Shown here in pieces: positions 1 to 9,393 of a DNA stretch of 64,000 bases; the first letter of the stretch is position 1; each line of letters opens with the position of its first letter. A program made the position numbers and the translations under genes. The stretch lies in contig NZ_CP084712.1 of the NCBI RefSeq assembly GCF_023822045.1, positions 4,615,490-4,679,489 on the forward strand. The letters are read 5' to 3'. The notes beneath the pieces are model-generated. The model ran no database searches. It was not told the origin of the DNA and was given only the letters and a program-made list of their open reading frames with translations. This stretch comes from Sphingopyxis sp. USTB-05 (GTDB lineage: Bacteria; Pseudomonadota; Alphaproteobacteria; Sphingomonadales; Sphingomonadaceae).

Positions 1-27
1 TATCTATTATATAACGAGATCCCAATT

Positions 28-54
28 TTAGCATGGCTATCTGAACAATATAAT
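28..54 (+). promoter_or_regulatory. candidate promoter upstream of the LysR gene
   Basis: An AT-rich stretch opens the window. A perfect TATAAT lies at 49-54, with a weak TTAGCA-like -35 at 28-33 and a 15 bp spacer (17 bp if the -35 is taken two bases earlier). It lies about 120 bp before the chosen LysR start. Alphaproteobacterial promoters often lack perfect sigma-70 boxes, so this is only a pattern match. Confidence 0.25.
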
Positions 55-176
55 CCATGCATAATTTGGCAATACCGACCCAACGGCGACGGTTGCGGGG
101 TATTTTGCCGGACAATCTCGCCGGCTATGTCGCGCGGCCGAATGGGATTAAAGCGGGTGGGTGGAACGGAGGGCGG

Positions 177-1079
177 ATGGATCGTCTCGACGCAATGCGG
201 GTGATTTTGGCGGTCGTCGATGCCGGCAGCCTGTCGGCGGGCAGCCGCAAGCTCGGCGCACCGCTGCCCAGCGTCAGCCGCAAGGTCGCCGATCTTGAAC
301 GCCATCTCGGCACCAATCTGCTCGTTCGGACGAGCCGCAATATCCAGCTCACCGACGCGGGGCGCGACTATGTCGAGGCGGCGCGGCGCATCATCGCCGA
401 TGTCGACGAGGCCGAGCGGCGCGCGTCGGGCGAATATCAGGCACCGCGCGGCGAACTGGCAATCACGATGCCGGTCGAGTTCGGCGCGCGCCACGTCGTG
501 CCGATTGCGCTCGCCTTCATCGAGGAATTTCCCGAGGTCACGCTGAAGCTCGTGACGTCCGACCGCATCGTTCCGATGGTCGAGGAACATGTCGACGTGG
601 CAATCCGCCTAGGTCATCTCGCCGATAGCGGCCTCTATGCGGTAAAGGCGGGCGCGTTCCGGCTGATCAGCTGCGCCAGCCCCGCCTATCTTGAACGGCG
701 CGGCATACCGCGGCATCCGGACGAGCTGGCGGGGCATGACGGCGTGGCGTTCGGGCCAAAGCCGATATTCTGGACCTTCACCGTCGATGGCGAGGAACGG
801 ATTGTCACGCCGCGCCCGCGCGTCGCGGTCAACACCGCCGCGAGCAATCTGGCGGCCGCGCTCGCCGGAATGGGGATCGCACGGCTTTTCGACTATCAAC
901 TGACCGGCGAAATCGCGTCCGGCGCGCTCGTGCCGATCCTGATCGATTATCCCGATCCGCCGCGGCCGGTGCATATCGTCTATCCGCGGCAGGGCCTGCT
1001 GCCCCTGAAGGTGCGCAGCTTCATCGACTGGGCGGCGCCACGCCTACGTGCCGCCTGCGACGGCTTCGGGACCGGCTGA
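177..1079 (+). CDS. LysR-family transcriptional regulator
   Basis: A 300-residue regulator of usual LysR length. A winged helix-turn-helix lies at about residues 5-62 (key stretch SAGSRKLGAPLPSVSRKVADL), followed by the linker helix and a periplasmic-binding-protein-like effector domain at about 90-290. The frame is open upstream to 57, but ATG 177 is chosen because GGAACGGAGGG lies just before it and the LysR N-terminus MDRLDAMRVIL starts there; the upstream extension has no family resemblance. It is read in the same direction as the SDR and hydrolase pair starting 106 bp downstream, so it may control them, or a divergent gene left of the window. Effector unknown. Confidence 0.9.
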   Translation: MDRLDAMRVILAVVDAGSLSAGSRKLGAPLPSVSRKVADLERHLGTNLLVRTSRNIQLTDAGRDYVEAARRIIADVDEAERRASGEYQAPRGELAITMPVEFGARHVVPIALAFIEEFPEVTLKLVTSDRIVPMVEEHVDVAIRLGHLADSGLYAVKAGAFRLISCASPAYLERRGIPRHPDELAGHDGVAFGPKPIFWTFTVDGEERIVTPRPRVAVNTAASNLAAALAGMGIARLFDYQLTGEIASGALVPILIDYPDPPRPVHIVYPRQGLLPLKVRSFIDWAAPRLRAACDGFGTG

Positions 1080-1184
1080 CCCTATCGGCGGACGAGAGGC
1101 TGGCTCCCGGATCGGGCGTCTACTGGCGCTCTGCCGCACCCGTTACATCGCTTCCATTCCCGATTTACCTGGAAAGGAAGCATC

Positions 1185-1994
1185 ATGAACGAAGCAAAGG
1201 GCATCGCCCTCATCACCGGAGCATCGAGCGGAATCGGTGCGCTTTACGCCGATCGTCTCGCGCGGCAGGGCTATGATTTGATCCTTGTTGCGCGCAGCGC
1301 CGACAAGCTCGGCGGGGTGGCCGAGGCGATCCGCGAGGCCACCGGCCGCAAGATCGAAACCGTCACCGCCGATCTTGGCAACCCGCACGATCTGCGGGCC
1401 ATCGAGGATCGGCTCGCGAGCGATGGGGGTATCACCATGCTCGTCAACAATGCCGGCATCGGATCGACCGCACAGGCGCTGGAAGCCGACGTCGACGCGA
1501 TGAGCGCGATGGTGTCGCTCAACGTCAACGCGCTGATGCGCCTCAGCTATGCGGCGGTCCCGGCCTTTGCCGGACGCGGGCACGGCACGATCGTCAACAT
1601 CGCCTCGATCGTCGCGGTGGCGCCCGAAGTGCTGAATGGCGTTTATGGCGGAACCAAGGCCTTTGTCCTCGCCTTCAGCCAGAATCTGCGTCACGAACTC
1701 GCGGGCACCGGGGTTCAGATCCAGGTCGTGCTCCCCGGCGCCACCGCGACCGATTTCTGGAGCATCGCGGGTACACCCGTCGAGCATCTGCCCGGCGAGA
1801 TCGTCATGCGCGCCGACGATATGGTCGATGCCGCGCTCGCGGGCCTTGCACGCGAAGAATTTGTCACGATCCCCGGTCTCCATGACGAAAGCCGATGGGA
1901 GACCTTCGAGGCGGCACGGCAGGCGATGGCGGCCGAGCTGTCGACCGATACGCCCGCACCGCGCTATGCGGTTCGTGAAGGGGTGGCGGCATGA
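1185..1994 (+). CDS. SDR-family NAD(P)-dependent oxidoreductase
   Basis: A 269-residue classical short-chain dehydrogenase. The Rossmann motif TGASSGIG is at residues 11-18, NNAG follows near residue 88, and the catalytic Ser and YGGTK (Tyr-x3-Lys) lie around 145-163. The family reduces or oxidises carbonyl/alcohol substrates with NAD(P)H; the substrate cannot be read from sequence. GGAAAGGA precedes the ATG at good spacing. The stop overlaps the start of the downstream hydrolase by 4 bp (ATGA), so the two are co-translated. They probably act on related substrates, perhaps under the upstream LysR regulator (inference). Confidence 0.88.
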   Translation: MNEAKGIALITGASSGIGALYADRLARQGYDLILVARSADKLGGVAEAIREATGRKIETVTADLGNPHDLRAIEDRLASDGGITMLVNNAGIGSTAQALEADVDAMSAMVSLNVNALMRLSYAAVPAFAGRGHGTIVNIASIVAVAPEVLNGVYGGTKAFVLAFSQNLRHELAGTGVQIQVVLPGATATDFWSIAGTPVEHLPGEIVMRADDMVDAALAGLAREEFVTIPGLHDESRWETFEAARQAMAAELSTDTPAPRYAVREGVAA

Positions 1995-2926
1995 ACCGGG
2001 TCGTCCGCGCCGCGCTCGCCGCGGCCCTCACTATCGGCTCCGCGCCCGTCCTCGCCGGCGAACCGGCGAAGGCAGCGGTCGGCTTTATCGAAGTCGACCC
2101 CGCGATCACGCTCCGACATATGGTCGTCCATAATCCCAACCCGAAAGGGACGGTGCTCCTGCTCCACGGCTTCCCCGAAACATTATATGTCTGGCAGGAC
2201 ATGTCGGCGGCGCTCGCCGACGATTATGAGGTCCATGCGTTCGATTGGCCGGGCTATGGGCAATCGTCGCGCCCCGCGGCCAGCGAGTTCGCCTATGCGC
2301 CGCGCGATTATGCCCGTGTCCTGAAAGCCTATATCGCGAAGGCGGGGATCGATCGGTCGAAATTGACGATCTATGCGACCGATATCGGGGCGCTGCCCGC
2401 GCTGCTCGCCGCGCTCGACGATCCCGACATTGCTCGCACGATCATCGTCGGCGATTTCGCGCCGTTCGATCGGCCGCAGCATATGCAGGAAAGATTACAG
2501 CAGTTGAAATCGCCCGAAACGGCGGAGGCCGCGCGGATACAGTTCAATCAGGCGCGCGACGAGATTTTCGAGAATTCGACCCGGCGCGGCCTTGCGCCCG
2601 AAGCGCAGTTCGGGGTGCCGCAAGCCTATCAGGAAGACCGGCGCCGGGGATGGGGGCAGGGCGCCATGACCTCCGCCGATGCCTTCTATCATTATTATTC
2701 GCACTTCAGCCGCGATCAGAATGATTTCGAGGCCAATATCGGGCGGCTGAAGACCCCGGTGAAGGTCATGTGGGGTGAGAAGGACGTCTTCATAAATCAC
2801 GCGTTGGGAGCCGAACTGGCCCAGCGCATCGGCGCCTCATTCCGTCTCTTGCCAGGCATCGGACATTATCCGCACCTTCAGGACCCGCAGGGTGCCGCCG
2901 GGGAAGTCCGGTCTGCCTTTCGATAG
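1991..2926 (+). CDS. exported alpha/beta hydrolase, epoxide hydrolase / haloalkane dehalogenase type
   Basis: A 311-residue alpha/beta hydrolase. An N-terminal signal peptide (about 22 residues, ending PVLAG) predicts export to the periplasm. The oxyanion motif HGFPE is at 59-63. The nucleophile elbow reads ATDIGA with Asp131, not Ser. A candidate acid is Asp265 (WGEKDVF) and the general base is His292 (GHYPH). An Asp nucleophile with HGFPE is characteristic of epoxide hydrolases and haloalkane dehalogenases, which form an ester intermediate, rather than esterases. It overlaps the preceding SDR gene by 4 bp. The substrate is unknown; export is unusual for this family and should be treated as a prediction. 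Confidence 0.82.
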   Translation: MNRVVRAALAAALTIGSAPVLAGEPAKAAVGFIEVDPAITLRHMVVHNPNPKGTVLLLHGFPETLYVWQDMSAALADDYEVHAFDWPGYGQSSRPAASEFAYAPRDYARVLKAYIAKAGIDRSKLTIYATDIGALPALLAALDDPDIARTIIVGDFAPFDRPQHMQERLQQLKSPETAEAARIQFNQARDEIFENSTRRGLAPEAQFGVPQAYQEDRRRGWGQGAMTSADAFYHYYSHFSRDQNDFEANIGRLKTPVKVMWGEKDVFINHALGAELAQRIGASFRLLPGIGHYPHLQDPQGAAGEVRSAFR

Positions 2927-3031
2927 GCGAATGCGGCGGCGCGCGGGATCGCGCGTCGCCGTAGCCATCGTTTACGCCGCTTTTACCAGTCCCGGTGCAT
3001 AAGATTTACCGATGTTTGCGACTGGGGACAA

Positions 3032-4375
3032 ATGATGGACAGCATGCGCGGCCTGCTTTCGGGTAGCCATGATCAGGATGACGGGGCGATCGATGCGCCC
3101 GCGTCCGTCGGAGTCGACGAACGGCGGATGCAGGTCCGGGCCTATAATTACTGGGCTTCGCTGCTGGCCGACCGTGCCTATCCCTCCGTCGAGGATCTCG
3201 ATCTGGAGGGCGCCGATTTCGGTCCCTATTCGGTGCTGCTCGATTTCACGCAGGGCATCGAGAACCCCGGCATTGCCTTTCTGGGCGAACGGCTGCGCGA
3301 CGAATCGCAGATCGACGAGGACGTCCATTATATCAGCCAGATTCCCGGCCGCTCGCTGCTGTCGCGGTTGACCGACCATTATCTCCAGATCATCGCCAAC
3401 CGCGCGCCGATCGGATTCGAGGCCGAGTTCGTGAATGATCGCGGTACGACGATCATGTACCGCGGCATCCTGCTGCCCTTCTCGTCCGACGACGACACGA
3501 TCGATTTCATCATGGGCGTGATCAATTGGAAGGAAGCGGTTCCCGCCGATCAGGCAGAGGAATTGCAGCTTTCGGTCGAGCAGGCGCTGCGCAGCGCGCC
3601 GCCGCTGACCGCGCCGGTACCCGTGTGGGCCGACGGCCCCGATTCGGAGCATCTCGACGACGATGTCGCGGCCGATGTCCTGCCGGGCTTTGCCGGGCTG
3701 GGAACCGACCCATTCGCCGACGCGAACGACCCGGCGAACGATGACGAACTGTCGGCCGATCCCGGTCAGGATGCCGAACTCGCGGACTGGCTGGCGCTTG
3801 CGCGCGAAACGGCCGAGCGCGCGATCGCTGCCGACAGCCGGAGCCGCGGTGCGCTCTATCAGGCGGTGGGCAAGGCGTGGGATTTCGCACTGGCGGCCGA
3901 GGAACAGCCCGAAGCCTTTGCCGCGCTGCTCGACGATGCCGGACTGGCGGTACAGGACCGCGCGCCGATGACGCCGGTAGTGAAGCTGGTATTCGGCGCC
4001 GCCTATGACAAGACGCGGCTGGCCGAATATGCCTGTGTTCTGGGCCATGCCAGGGAAGAGGGCGTCGGCCGGGGCGAACTTGCAGCCTATCTCGATCGCT
4101 ATCCGGGCGGGCTCAAGGGACTGGTCAAGGATGCGCGCGCGCGCCGAAAGCCGGCGCAGGACGACGGCGAGCGGACGGACGAAAAACTCGAAGCGCTGCG
4201 CCGCGCGCACCCGGCGCTGATCCTCGAACATGATGCCGGCGACGCCGAATTCGTCGTGCTGATCGCGCGCGCGATGCCGGGCGGCCATATCGGGATCGTT
4301 GCCAAGGCGGCGGACGATCCGACCCTCGTCGCGAAGCTTGCGAAAAGGGCGGTTCCGATCACGCCCGGCGCCTGA
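3032..4375 (+). CDS. PAS_5-like domain protein of unknown function
   Basis: A 447-residue soluble protein. Residues about 35-170 resemble the alphaproteobacterial PAS_5 family: a YWASLLADR-type opening, a central FLGERLRDES region, and a terminal RGILLPFSSDDDTIDFIMG strand. The remainder is acidic and Ala-rich (190-260), then helical, with no recognised catalytic motif. There is no membrane segment, HTH or kinase domain, so this is not a standard two-component protein. Two adjacent ATGs (3032, 3035) are possible; GGGGA lies a few bases upstream. It stands alone, 106 bp after the hydrolase and 165 bp before the glutamate dehydrogenase gene. Role unknown. Confidence 0.75.
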   Translation: MMDSMRGLLSGSHDQDDGAIDAPASVGVDERRMQVRAYNYWASLLADRAYPSVEDLDLEGADFGPYSVLLDFTQGIENPGIAFLGERLRDESQIDEDVHYISQIPGRSLLSRLTDHYLQIIANRAPIGFEAEFVNDRGTTIMYRGILLPFSSDDDTIDFIMGVINWKEAVPADQAEELQLSVEQALRSAPPLTAPVPVWADGPDSEHLDDDVAADVLPGFAGLGTDPFADANDPANDDELSADPGQDAELADWLALARETAERAIAADSRSRGALYQAVGKAWDFALAAEEQPEAFAALLDDAGLAVQDRAPMTPVVKLVFGAAYDKTRLAEYACVLGHAREEGVGRGELAAYLDRYPGGLKGLVKDARARRKPAQDDGERTDEKLEALRRAHPALILEHDAGDAEFVVLIARAMPGGHIGIVAKAADDPTLVAKLAKRAVPITPGA

Positions 4376-4540
4376 CGGCGCGGATTGAGAGCGTTCACGC
4401 AACAGACAATCTCAAAATTGAAATATTTTTGCGTGGACGCGCGAACGAGGCCTTGAGCCGCGCGCCGCGCAGGCGCATAGGGGGCGCAGCGAACGGACCC
4501 CCGCCGATCGTCGGCTGGGATCCCCCTCTTTTGGTTCGGG

Positions 4541-7500
4541 ATGCTGCACTTTATGCCTCAGAATACGTCCGACACGCCGGAAACGGACACGCCAACCCCC
4601 TCCACCGTCAAAATTCCTCCGAAAGTTGCCGCCGCCTATCTGGCCGCGCTCGCCGGCAGCGCGCTGCCGGGCGAGGGCGACGATATGGACAAGGCGGCGC
4701 TGTCCGATGCGAGCCAGTTCGCTGCGCGTGCTGCGCTTGAGCGCACGGCCGAAACGCCGTCGTTGCTGCTCGAACCGATTGCCGCCGACGGCACCGACCG
4801 CCGCATGCGGCTTGTCATCATCAATGACGACATGCCCTTCCTGGTCGATTCGACGTCGCAGATCGTCGCGGCGCAGGGTCTGGCCGTCCACCGCATCCTC
4901 CACCCCGTCGTAACCGTGAAGCGCGATGCCAAGGGGCATTTGCAGGAAGCCGGTGAAGGATCGGCCCGCGAGTCGGTCATTTATATGGAACTCGAACGCG
5001 GCGACGCACGCGCGCGTCGCCGCCTGCTCGACGCGCTCGAGGCCGCGCTGCGCGACGTGCGTGCGGCGGTGCGCGACTGGCGTGCGATGCGCGCCGCGAT
5101 GCTCGCCGACGCCGCGATGCGCGTCGAGGGCGAGGCGGCCGAACTGCTCCGCTGGTTCGAGGGCGGGGCGATGACCCAGCTCGGCCACGAATGGCGCACG
5201 CGCGACGGCAAGGTGCAGGACCCGCTCGGCATCAGCGAAAGCGCCGACGGCCAACTGCTGTCGCCGGCCGCGCTCGAAGCCGCTTTCGCCTGGTTCGATC
5301 AGGGCGGCACCGCGCCGCTGCTGATCAAATCGAACCGCTTGTCGGCGGTGCATCGCCGCGTCCTGCTCGACCTCGTCATCGTACCCGAGGTGAAGGGCAA
5401 GAAGGTCGATCGCCTGTCGATTCATGCCGGCCTCTGGACCAGTGCCGCGCTGTCCGCGCCGCCCGCGAAGGTGCCCGTGCTGCGCGCGCAGCTCGAAGCC
5501 TTGATGGCGAAATTCGGTTTCGACCCCACGGGCCACGCGGGCAAGGCGCTCGCGCACGCGCTGACCGCGCTGCCGCACGATCTGCTCATCGCGTTCGACG
5601 CGGCGTCGCTCGAAGAGCTGGTGCTGACCTCTATGTCGATCACCGACCGGCCGCGGCCGAAGGTGGTGATGGTGCAGAGTGCGCTCGGCCGTCACCTGTT
5701 CGCTTTCGTCTGGTTGCCGCGCGACGAAGTTTCGACCGGCCGCCGCCTTGCGGTCGAATCGCTGCTGGTGCGCGAGGCGAAGGCCGGCGTTATCGGTTGG
5801 ACGATGGTGCTCGAAGACGGCGGCGCGGCGCTCTTGCGCTATACGCTCGACCTGCGCAGCGGCGGGGTCGTACCCGACGCCGAGGCGCTGAACACCCAGC
5901 TCGAACAGATGGTGCGTGGCTGGCAGCCCGAGGTTGAAGCGGCGCTGGCGAAGCGCGGGGATCCCGGCCGCGCGGCGGCACTCGCGGCGCGTTTTGCGCC
6001 GACCTTCCCGCCCAACTACCGCAACCTCTATAATCCTGAGGAAGCCGCGCGCGATATCCTTCGCCTGCGCGATCTCGACGCCGCCAACCCGCGCAGCGTG
6101 CGGCTGGCGCGCAAGAGCCTCGACGGCGACGACCGGCTGCGGCTCAAAGTCTATAGCGCGGTCGGCCCGCTCGCGCTGTCCGACGTCGTACCCGCGCTCG
6201 AACATTTCGGGTTTGAGGTGCTCGAGGAAATCCCGACCGCGCTCCAGAGCAGGGCTCCCGGTGCCGAGGGCGAAGACGAGCAGTCGATCGTCATCCATGA
6301 TTTCACGCTGCGGCTGCCCGCCAATGTCGATGAACTCGCGCTGCTTCCCTATGCCGAAGTGCTCGAAGGCGCGATCGCGGCGGTGCTCGACGGGCGCGCC
6401 GAAAATGACGCCTTTAACGAGCTTGTGCTGACCAATCAGACCGACCCGCACGCGATCGTGTGGCTGCGCGCCTGGTTCCGCTATCTGCGTCAGGGCGGCT
6501 CCGCCTATGGCATGGACACGGTGGTGAGCGCGCTGCGGCATGCGCCCAAGCTGACGGCGGCGCTGATCGAACGGTTCCGCGCGCTCCACGACCCCAAGGC
6601 GCGCGACGCGAAGCGTGCCGACGCGCTTGCGGCTGAAATCCTTGCCGACTTTGCCGACATCAAGTCGATCGACGAGGATCGCATCCTCCGCCTGTTCCAC
6701 GCCGTGATCAGCGCGACGCTGCGTACCAACGCGTTCGCACCCGCGGCCGAGGAAGCGCTGGCGTTCAAGATCGATTCGAGCCTCGTTCCCGGCCTGCCCA
6801 AGCCGCTGCCCTGGCGCGAAGTGTGGGTCTATTCGCCGCGCGTCGAGGGCATTCACTTGCGCGCCGGTCCGGTCGCGCGCGGGGGCCTCCGCTGGTCCGA
6901 CCGCCGCGACGACTTCCGCACCGAAATTCTCGGGCTGATGAAGGCGCAGCGAGTCAAGAACGCCGTCATCGTGCCGACCGGCGCAAAGGGCGGCTTCTAT
7001 CCCAAGGCGCTGCCCGACGTGTCGCTCGACCGCGACGCCTGGTTCGCCGAGGGCACCGAATGCTATCGCATCTTCATCCGCTCCTTGCTGTCGATCACCG
7101 ACAATCTGGTCGCGGGCAAGGTCGTGCATCCGAAGGGCGTTGTGATCCACGACGGTGACGATCCTTACTTCGTCGTCGCCGCCGACAAGGGCACCGCGAC
7201 CTTCTCCGACGTCGCCAATGCGCTCGCGATGGAACGCGACTTCTGGCTCGGCGACGCGTTCGCCAGCGGCGGATCGAAGGGCTATGACCACAAGGCGATG
7301 GGCATCACCGCCAAGGGCGCCTGGCTCTCGGTCCAGCGCCACTTTGCCGAAATGGGCGTCGATGTGCAGAGCGACACGATCCGCGTCGTCGGTTGCGGCG
7401 ACATGTCGGGCGACGTGTTCGGCAACGGCATGCTGCTGTCGAAGGCAATTCAGTTGACCGCAGCATTCGACCATCGCCACATCTTCCTCGACCCCAATCC

Positions 7501-9256
7501 CGATCCGGCAAAGAGCTGGAAGGAACGCGAGCGGATGTTCAACCTGCCGCGCTCATCCTGGGCCGACTATAATGAGAAGCTGATCTCGAAGGGCGGCGGC
7601 ATCTTCCCGCGTAGCCAGAAGAGCATAACGCTGACCCCCGAAGTGCAGGCGATGCTCGGCCTTTCGGTCAGCGAAATCGACCCTGGCTCGCTGATCTCGG
7701 CAATCCTGAAAGCGCCTGCCGACCTCCTCTGGTTCGGCGGCATCGGCACCTATGTGAAGGCGGCAAGCCAGAATAATGCCGAAGTCGGCGATCCCGCGAA
7801 CGACGCGCTGCGTGTCGATGCGGAGGATCTGCGCGTCAAGGCGGTGGGCGAGGGCGCCAACCTCGGCACGACGCAGGCCGCGCGCATCGCCTTCTCGGCG
7901 AAGGGTGGGCGGATCAATACCGACTTCATCGACAACTCGGCCGGCGTCGATTGTTCGGATAATGAGGTGAATATCAAGATCGCGTTGAACCGCGAGATGG
8001 CCGAAGGGCGCCTGTCGCAGGATGATCGCGACGCGCTGCTCGTGCGCATGACGGACAATGTCTCGGAACTGGTGCTCGAGGACAACCGGCTGCAGGCGCT
8101 TGCGCTGTCGATCGCCGAAAAGGGCGGTTCGGCGGCGGTGCCGTCGCTCGTGCGGATCATGGAGACGTTCGAGGCATCGGGCCGGCTCGATCGCAAGGTC
8201 GAGGGACTTGCTGCGAACGACGAGCTTCTCCGCCGCGCCGCCGAAGGGCGCGGACTGACGCGCCCCGAACTCGCGGTGCTGCTCTCGACCGCCAAGCTCG
8301 CGCTGCAGGATGCAATCGAGCATAGCGACCTGCCGAACGATCCTGCGCTCGGCAGCGACCTTGCCGCGGCCTTCCCTGACGAGATGCAGCGCGATTTCGG
8401 GCAGGCGATCGCCGACCATCAGCTTCGCCGCGAAATCATCGCAACGAAGATCGCGAACCGCATCATCAACCGCATGGGCATCGTCCATCCGTTCGAACTG
8501 GTCGAAGAGGAGGGCTGTGCGCTCGGCGATATCGCGGCGGCATTCGTCGCGGTAGAGCGCCTGCTCGACCTGCCCGCGATCTGGGACGCGCTCGACGAAG
8601 CGAAGATCGACGAGAGCATCCGCCTGTCGCTGTTCAGTCAGGCCGCGTCGGCGATGACGTCGCAGATGGCCGACCTGCTGCGCGTTACGCAGTCGCTCTC
8701 GCAGCCCGGACCCGTCGTGGCGCGGCTCGAACCCGGTGTCGACCGTCTCAACGCCAGCGTCGACGGTCTGCTCAGCCCGTCGGTCAAGCATCAGTGGGAC
8801 ATGCTGACGCAGCAACTGCTCGACGCGGGCGCGCCCGAGGCGCTGACCGCTTCGGTCGTGCGGCTGTTCAAGACCGACGGCGCGATCGGCATCGTCGACC
8901 TCGCCGAACGGCGCGGCGACGACGAGGTCGCGGTGACCAGCGCCTTCAGCCATCTGGGCGAAGCATTGGGTCTCGATTGGGCGCAGACGCTGGCGGCGCA
9001 TATGAGCCCGGCCGATCCGTGGGAACGCCTGCTCGTCAACAGCCTCGCGCGCGATTTCCAGCAAATGCGGCTGACCTTCCTCGCCGGGCTGCCGAAAGGC
9101 GATCTCGACGCGGCGGTGACCAAATGGCTTGCCGACCATGCACCGCGGGTCGAGCAGTTCCGCGCCACGGTCGACCGCGCGCGGATGATCCCGACCCCGA
9201 ACGGTGCAATGCTGTCGCATATTGCGGGGCAGGCGCGCGGGCTGCTGGGGCGGTAA
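4541..9256 (+). CDS. gdhB: NAD-dependent glutamate dehydrogenase, large (about 180 kDa) class
   Basis: A 1571-residue enzyme of the L_180 NAD-GDH class, which interconverts glutamate with 2-oxoglutarate plus ammonium in the cytoplasm, usually in the catabolic direction. The long N-terminal half carries ACT-like regulatory segments (first around residues 80-180). The catalytic core follows around residues 720-1230, with GGLRWSDRRDDFRTEILGL, the lysine-containing PTGAKGGFYPK loop, GDMSGDVFGNGML and WFGGIGTYVK. The C-terminal helical region is also typical. Length matches the family. ATG 4541 and in-frame ATG 4553 are both possible; GGGAT fits 4553 slightly better. It is a single-gene unit, followed by a palindromic repeat. 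The symbol follows usage for this class and is not certain. Confidence 0.93.
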   Translation: MLHFMPQNTSDTPETDTPTPSTVKIPPKVAAAYLAALAGSALPGEGDDMDKAALSDASQFAARAALERTAETPSLLLEPIAADGTDRRMRLVIINDDMPFLVDSTSQIVAAQGLAVHRILHPVVTVKRDAKGHLQEAGEGSARESVIYMELERGDARARRRLLDALEAALRDVRAAVRDWRAMRAAMLADAAMRVEGEAAELLRWFEGGAMTQLGHEWRTRDGKVQDPLGISESADGQLLSPAALEAAFAWFDQGGTAPLLIKSNRLSAVHRRVLLDLVIVPEVKGKKVDRLSIHAGLWTSAALSAPPAKVPVLRAQLEALMAKFGFDPTGHAGKALAHALTALPHDLLIAFDAASLEELVLTSMSITDRPRPKVVMVQSALGRHLFAFVWLPRDEVSTGRRLAVESLLVREAKAGVIGWTMVLEDGGAALLRYTLDLRSGGVVPDAEALNTQLEQMVRGWQPEVEAALAKRGDPGRAAALAARFAPTFPPNYRNLYNPEEAARDILRLRDLDAANPRSVRLARKSLDGDDRLRLKVYSAVGPLALSDVVPALEHFGFEVLEEIPTALQSRAPGAEGEDEQSIVIHDFTLRLPANVDELALLPYAEVLEGAIAAVLDGRAENDAFNELVLTNQTDPHAIVWLRAWFRYLRQGGSAYGMDTVVSALRHAPKLTAALIERFRALHDPKARDAKRADALAAEILADFADIKSIDEDRILRLFHAVISATLRTNAFAPAAEEALAFKIDSSLVPGLPKPLPWREVWVYSPRVEGIHLRAGPVARGGLRWSDRRDDFRTEILGLMKAQRVKNAVIVPTGAKGGFYPKALPDVSLDRDAWFAEGTECYRIFIRSLLSITDNLVAGKVVHPKGVVIHDGDDPYFVVAADKGTATFSDVANALAMERDFWLGDAFASGGSKGYDHKAMGITAKGAWLSVQRHFAEMGVDVQSDTIRVVGCGDMSGDVFGNGMLLSKAIQLTAAFDHRHIFLDPNPDPAKSWKERERMFNLPRSSWADYNEKLISKGGGIFPRSQKSITLTPEVQAMLGLSVSEIDPGSLISAILKAPADLLWFGGIGTYVKAASQNNAEVGDPANDALRVDAEDLRVKAVGEGANLGTTQAARIAFSAKGGRINTDFIDNSAGVDCSDNEVNIKIALNREMAEGRLSQDDRDALLVRMTDNVSELVLEDNRLQALALSIAEKGGSAAVPSLVRIMETFEASGRLDRKVEGLAANDELLRRAAEGRGLTRPELAVLLSTAKLALQDAIEHSDLPNDPALGSDLAAAFPDEMQRDFGQAIADHQLRREIIATKIANRIINRMGIVHPFELVEEEGCALGDIAAAFVAVERLLDLPAIWDALDEAKIDESIRLSLFSQAASAMTSQMADLLRVTQSLSQPGPVVARLEPGVDRLNASVDGLLSPSVKHQWDMLTQQLLDAGAPEALTASVVRLFKTDGAIGIVDLAERRGDDEVAVTSAFSHLGEALGLDWAQTLAAHMSPADPWERLLVNSLARDFQQMRLTFLAGLPKGDLDAAVTKWLADHAPRVEQFRATVDRARMIPTPNGAMLSHIAGQARGLLGR

Positions 9257-9275
9257 ATATCCCGCTGCCTACCCC

Positions 9276-9369
9276 GTCATTGCGACCCCGGCGAAAGCCG
9301 GGGGAAGCAATTCAGGGCGGTTTGTGCCTGCTCTGGATTGCCGCGTCGCCTTCGGCTCCTCGCAATGAC
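9276..9369. repeat. intergenic palindromic repeat
   Basis: The element is bounded by a 9 bp inverted repeat, GTCATTGCG at 9276-9284 and CGCAATGAC at 9361-9369. An inner hairpin has a 7 bp stem (9286-9292 with 9297-9303) closed by a GAAA loop. It fills the gap between the glutamate dehydrogenase and ATP-grasp genes. Dispersed palindromic units of this kind are common in alphaproteobacterial intergenic DNA; the transcript could fold and stabilise or end the upstream mRNA. Confidence 0.7.
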
Positions 9370-9393
9370 GGATTTGAGAAAGTGAAGTAGGTC

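Noticed and set aside
4412..7480. Antisense frame of about 1022 codons opposite the NAD-glutamate dehydrogenase gene
   Set aside because: It is opposite a well-conserved enzyme, has no recognisable homology and is Arg/His/Gln-rich, as expected for GC-rich antisense reading frames.
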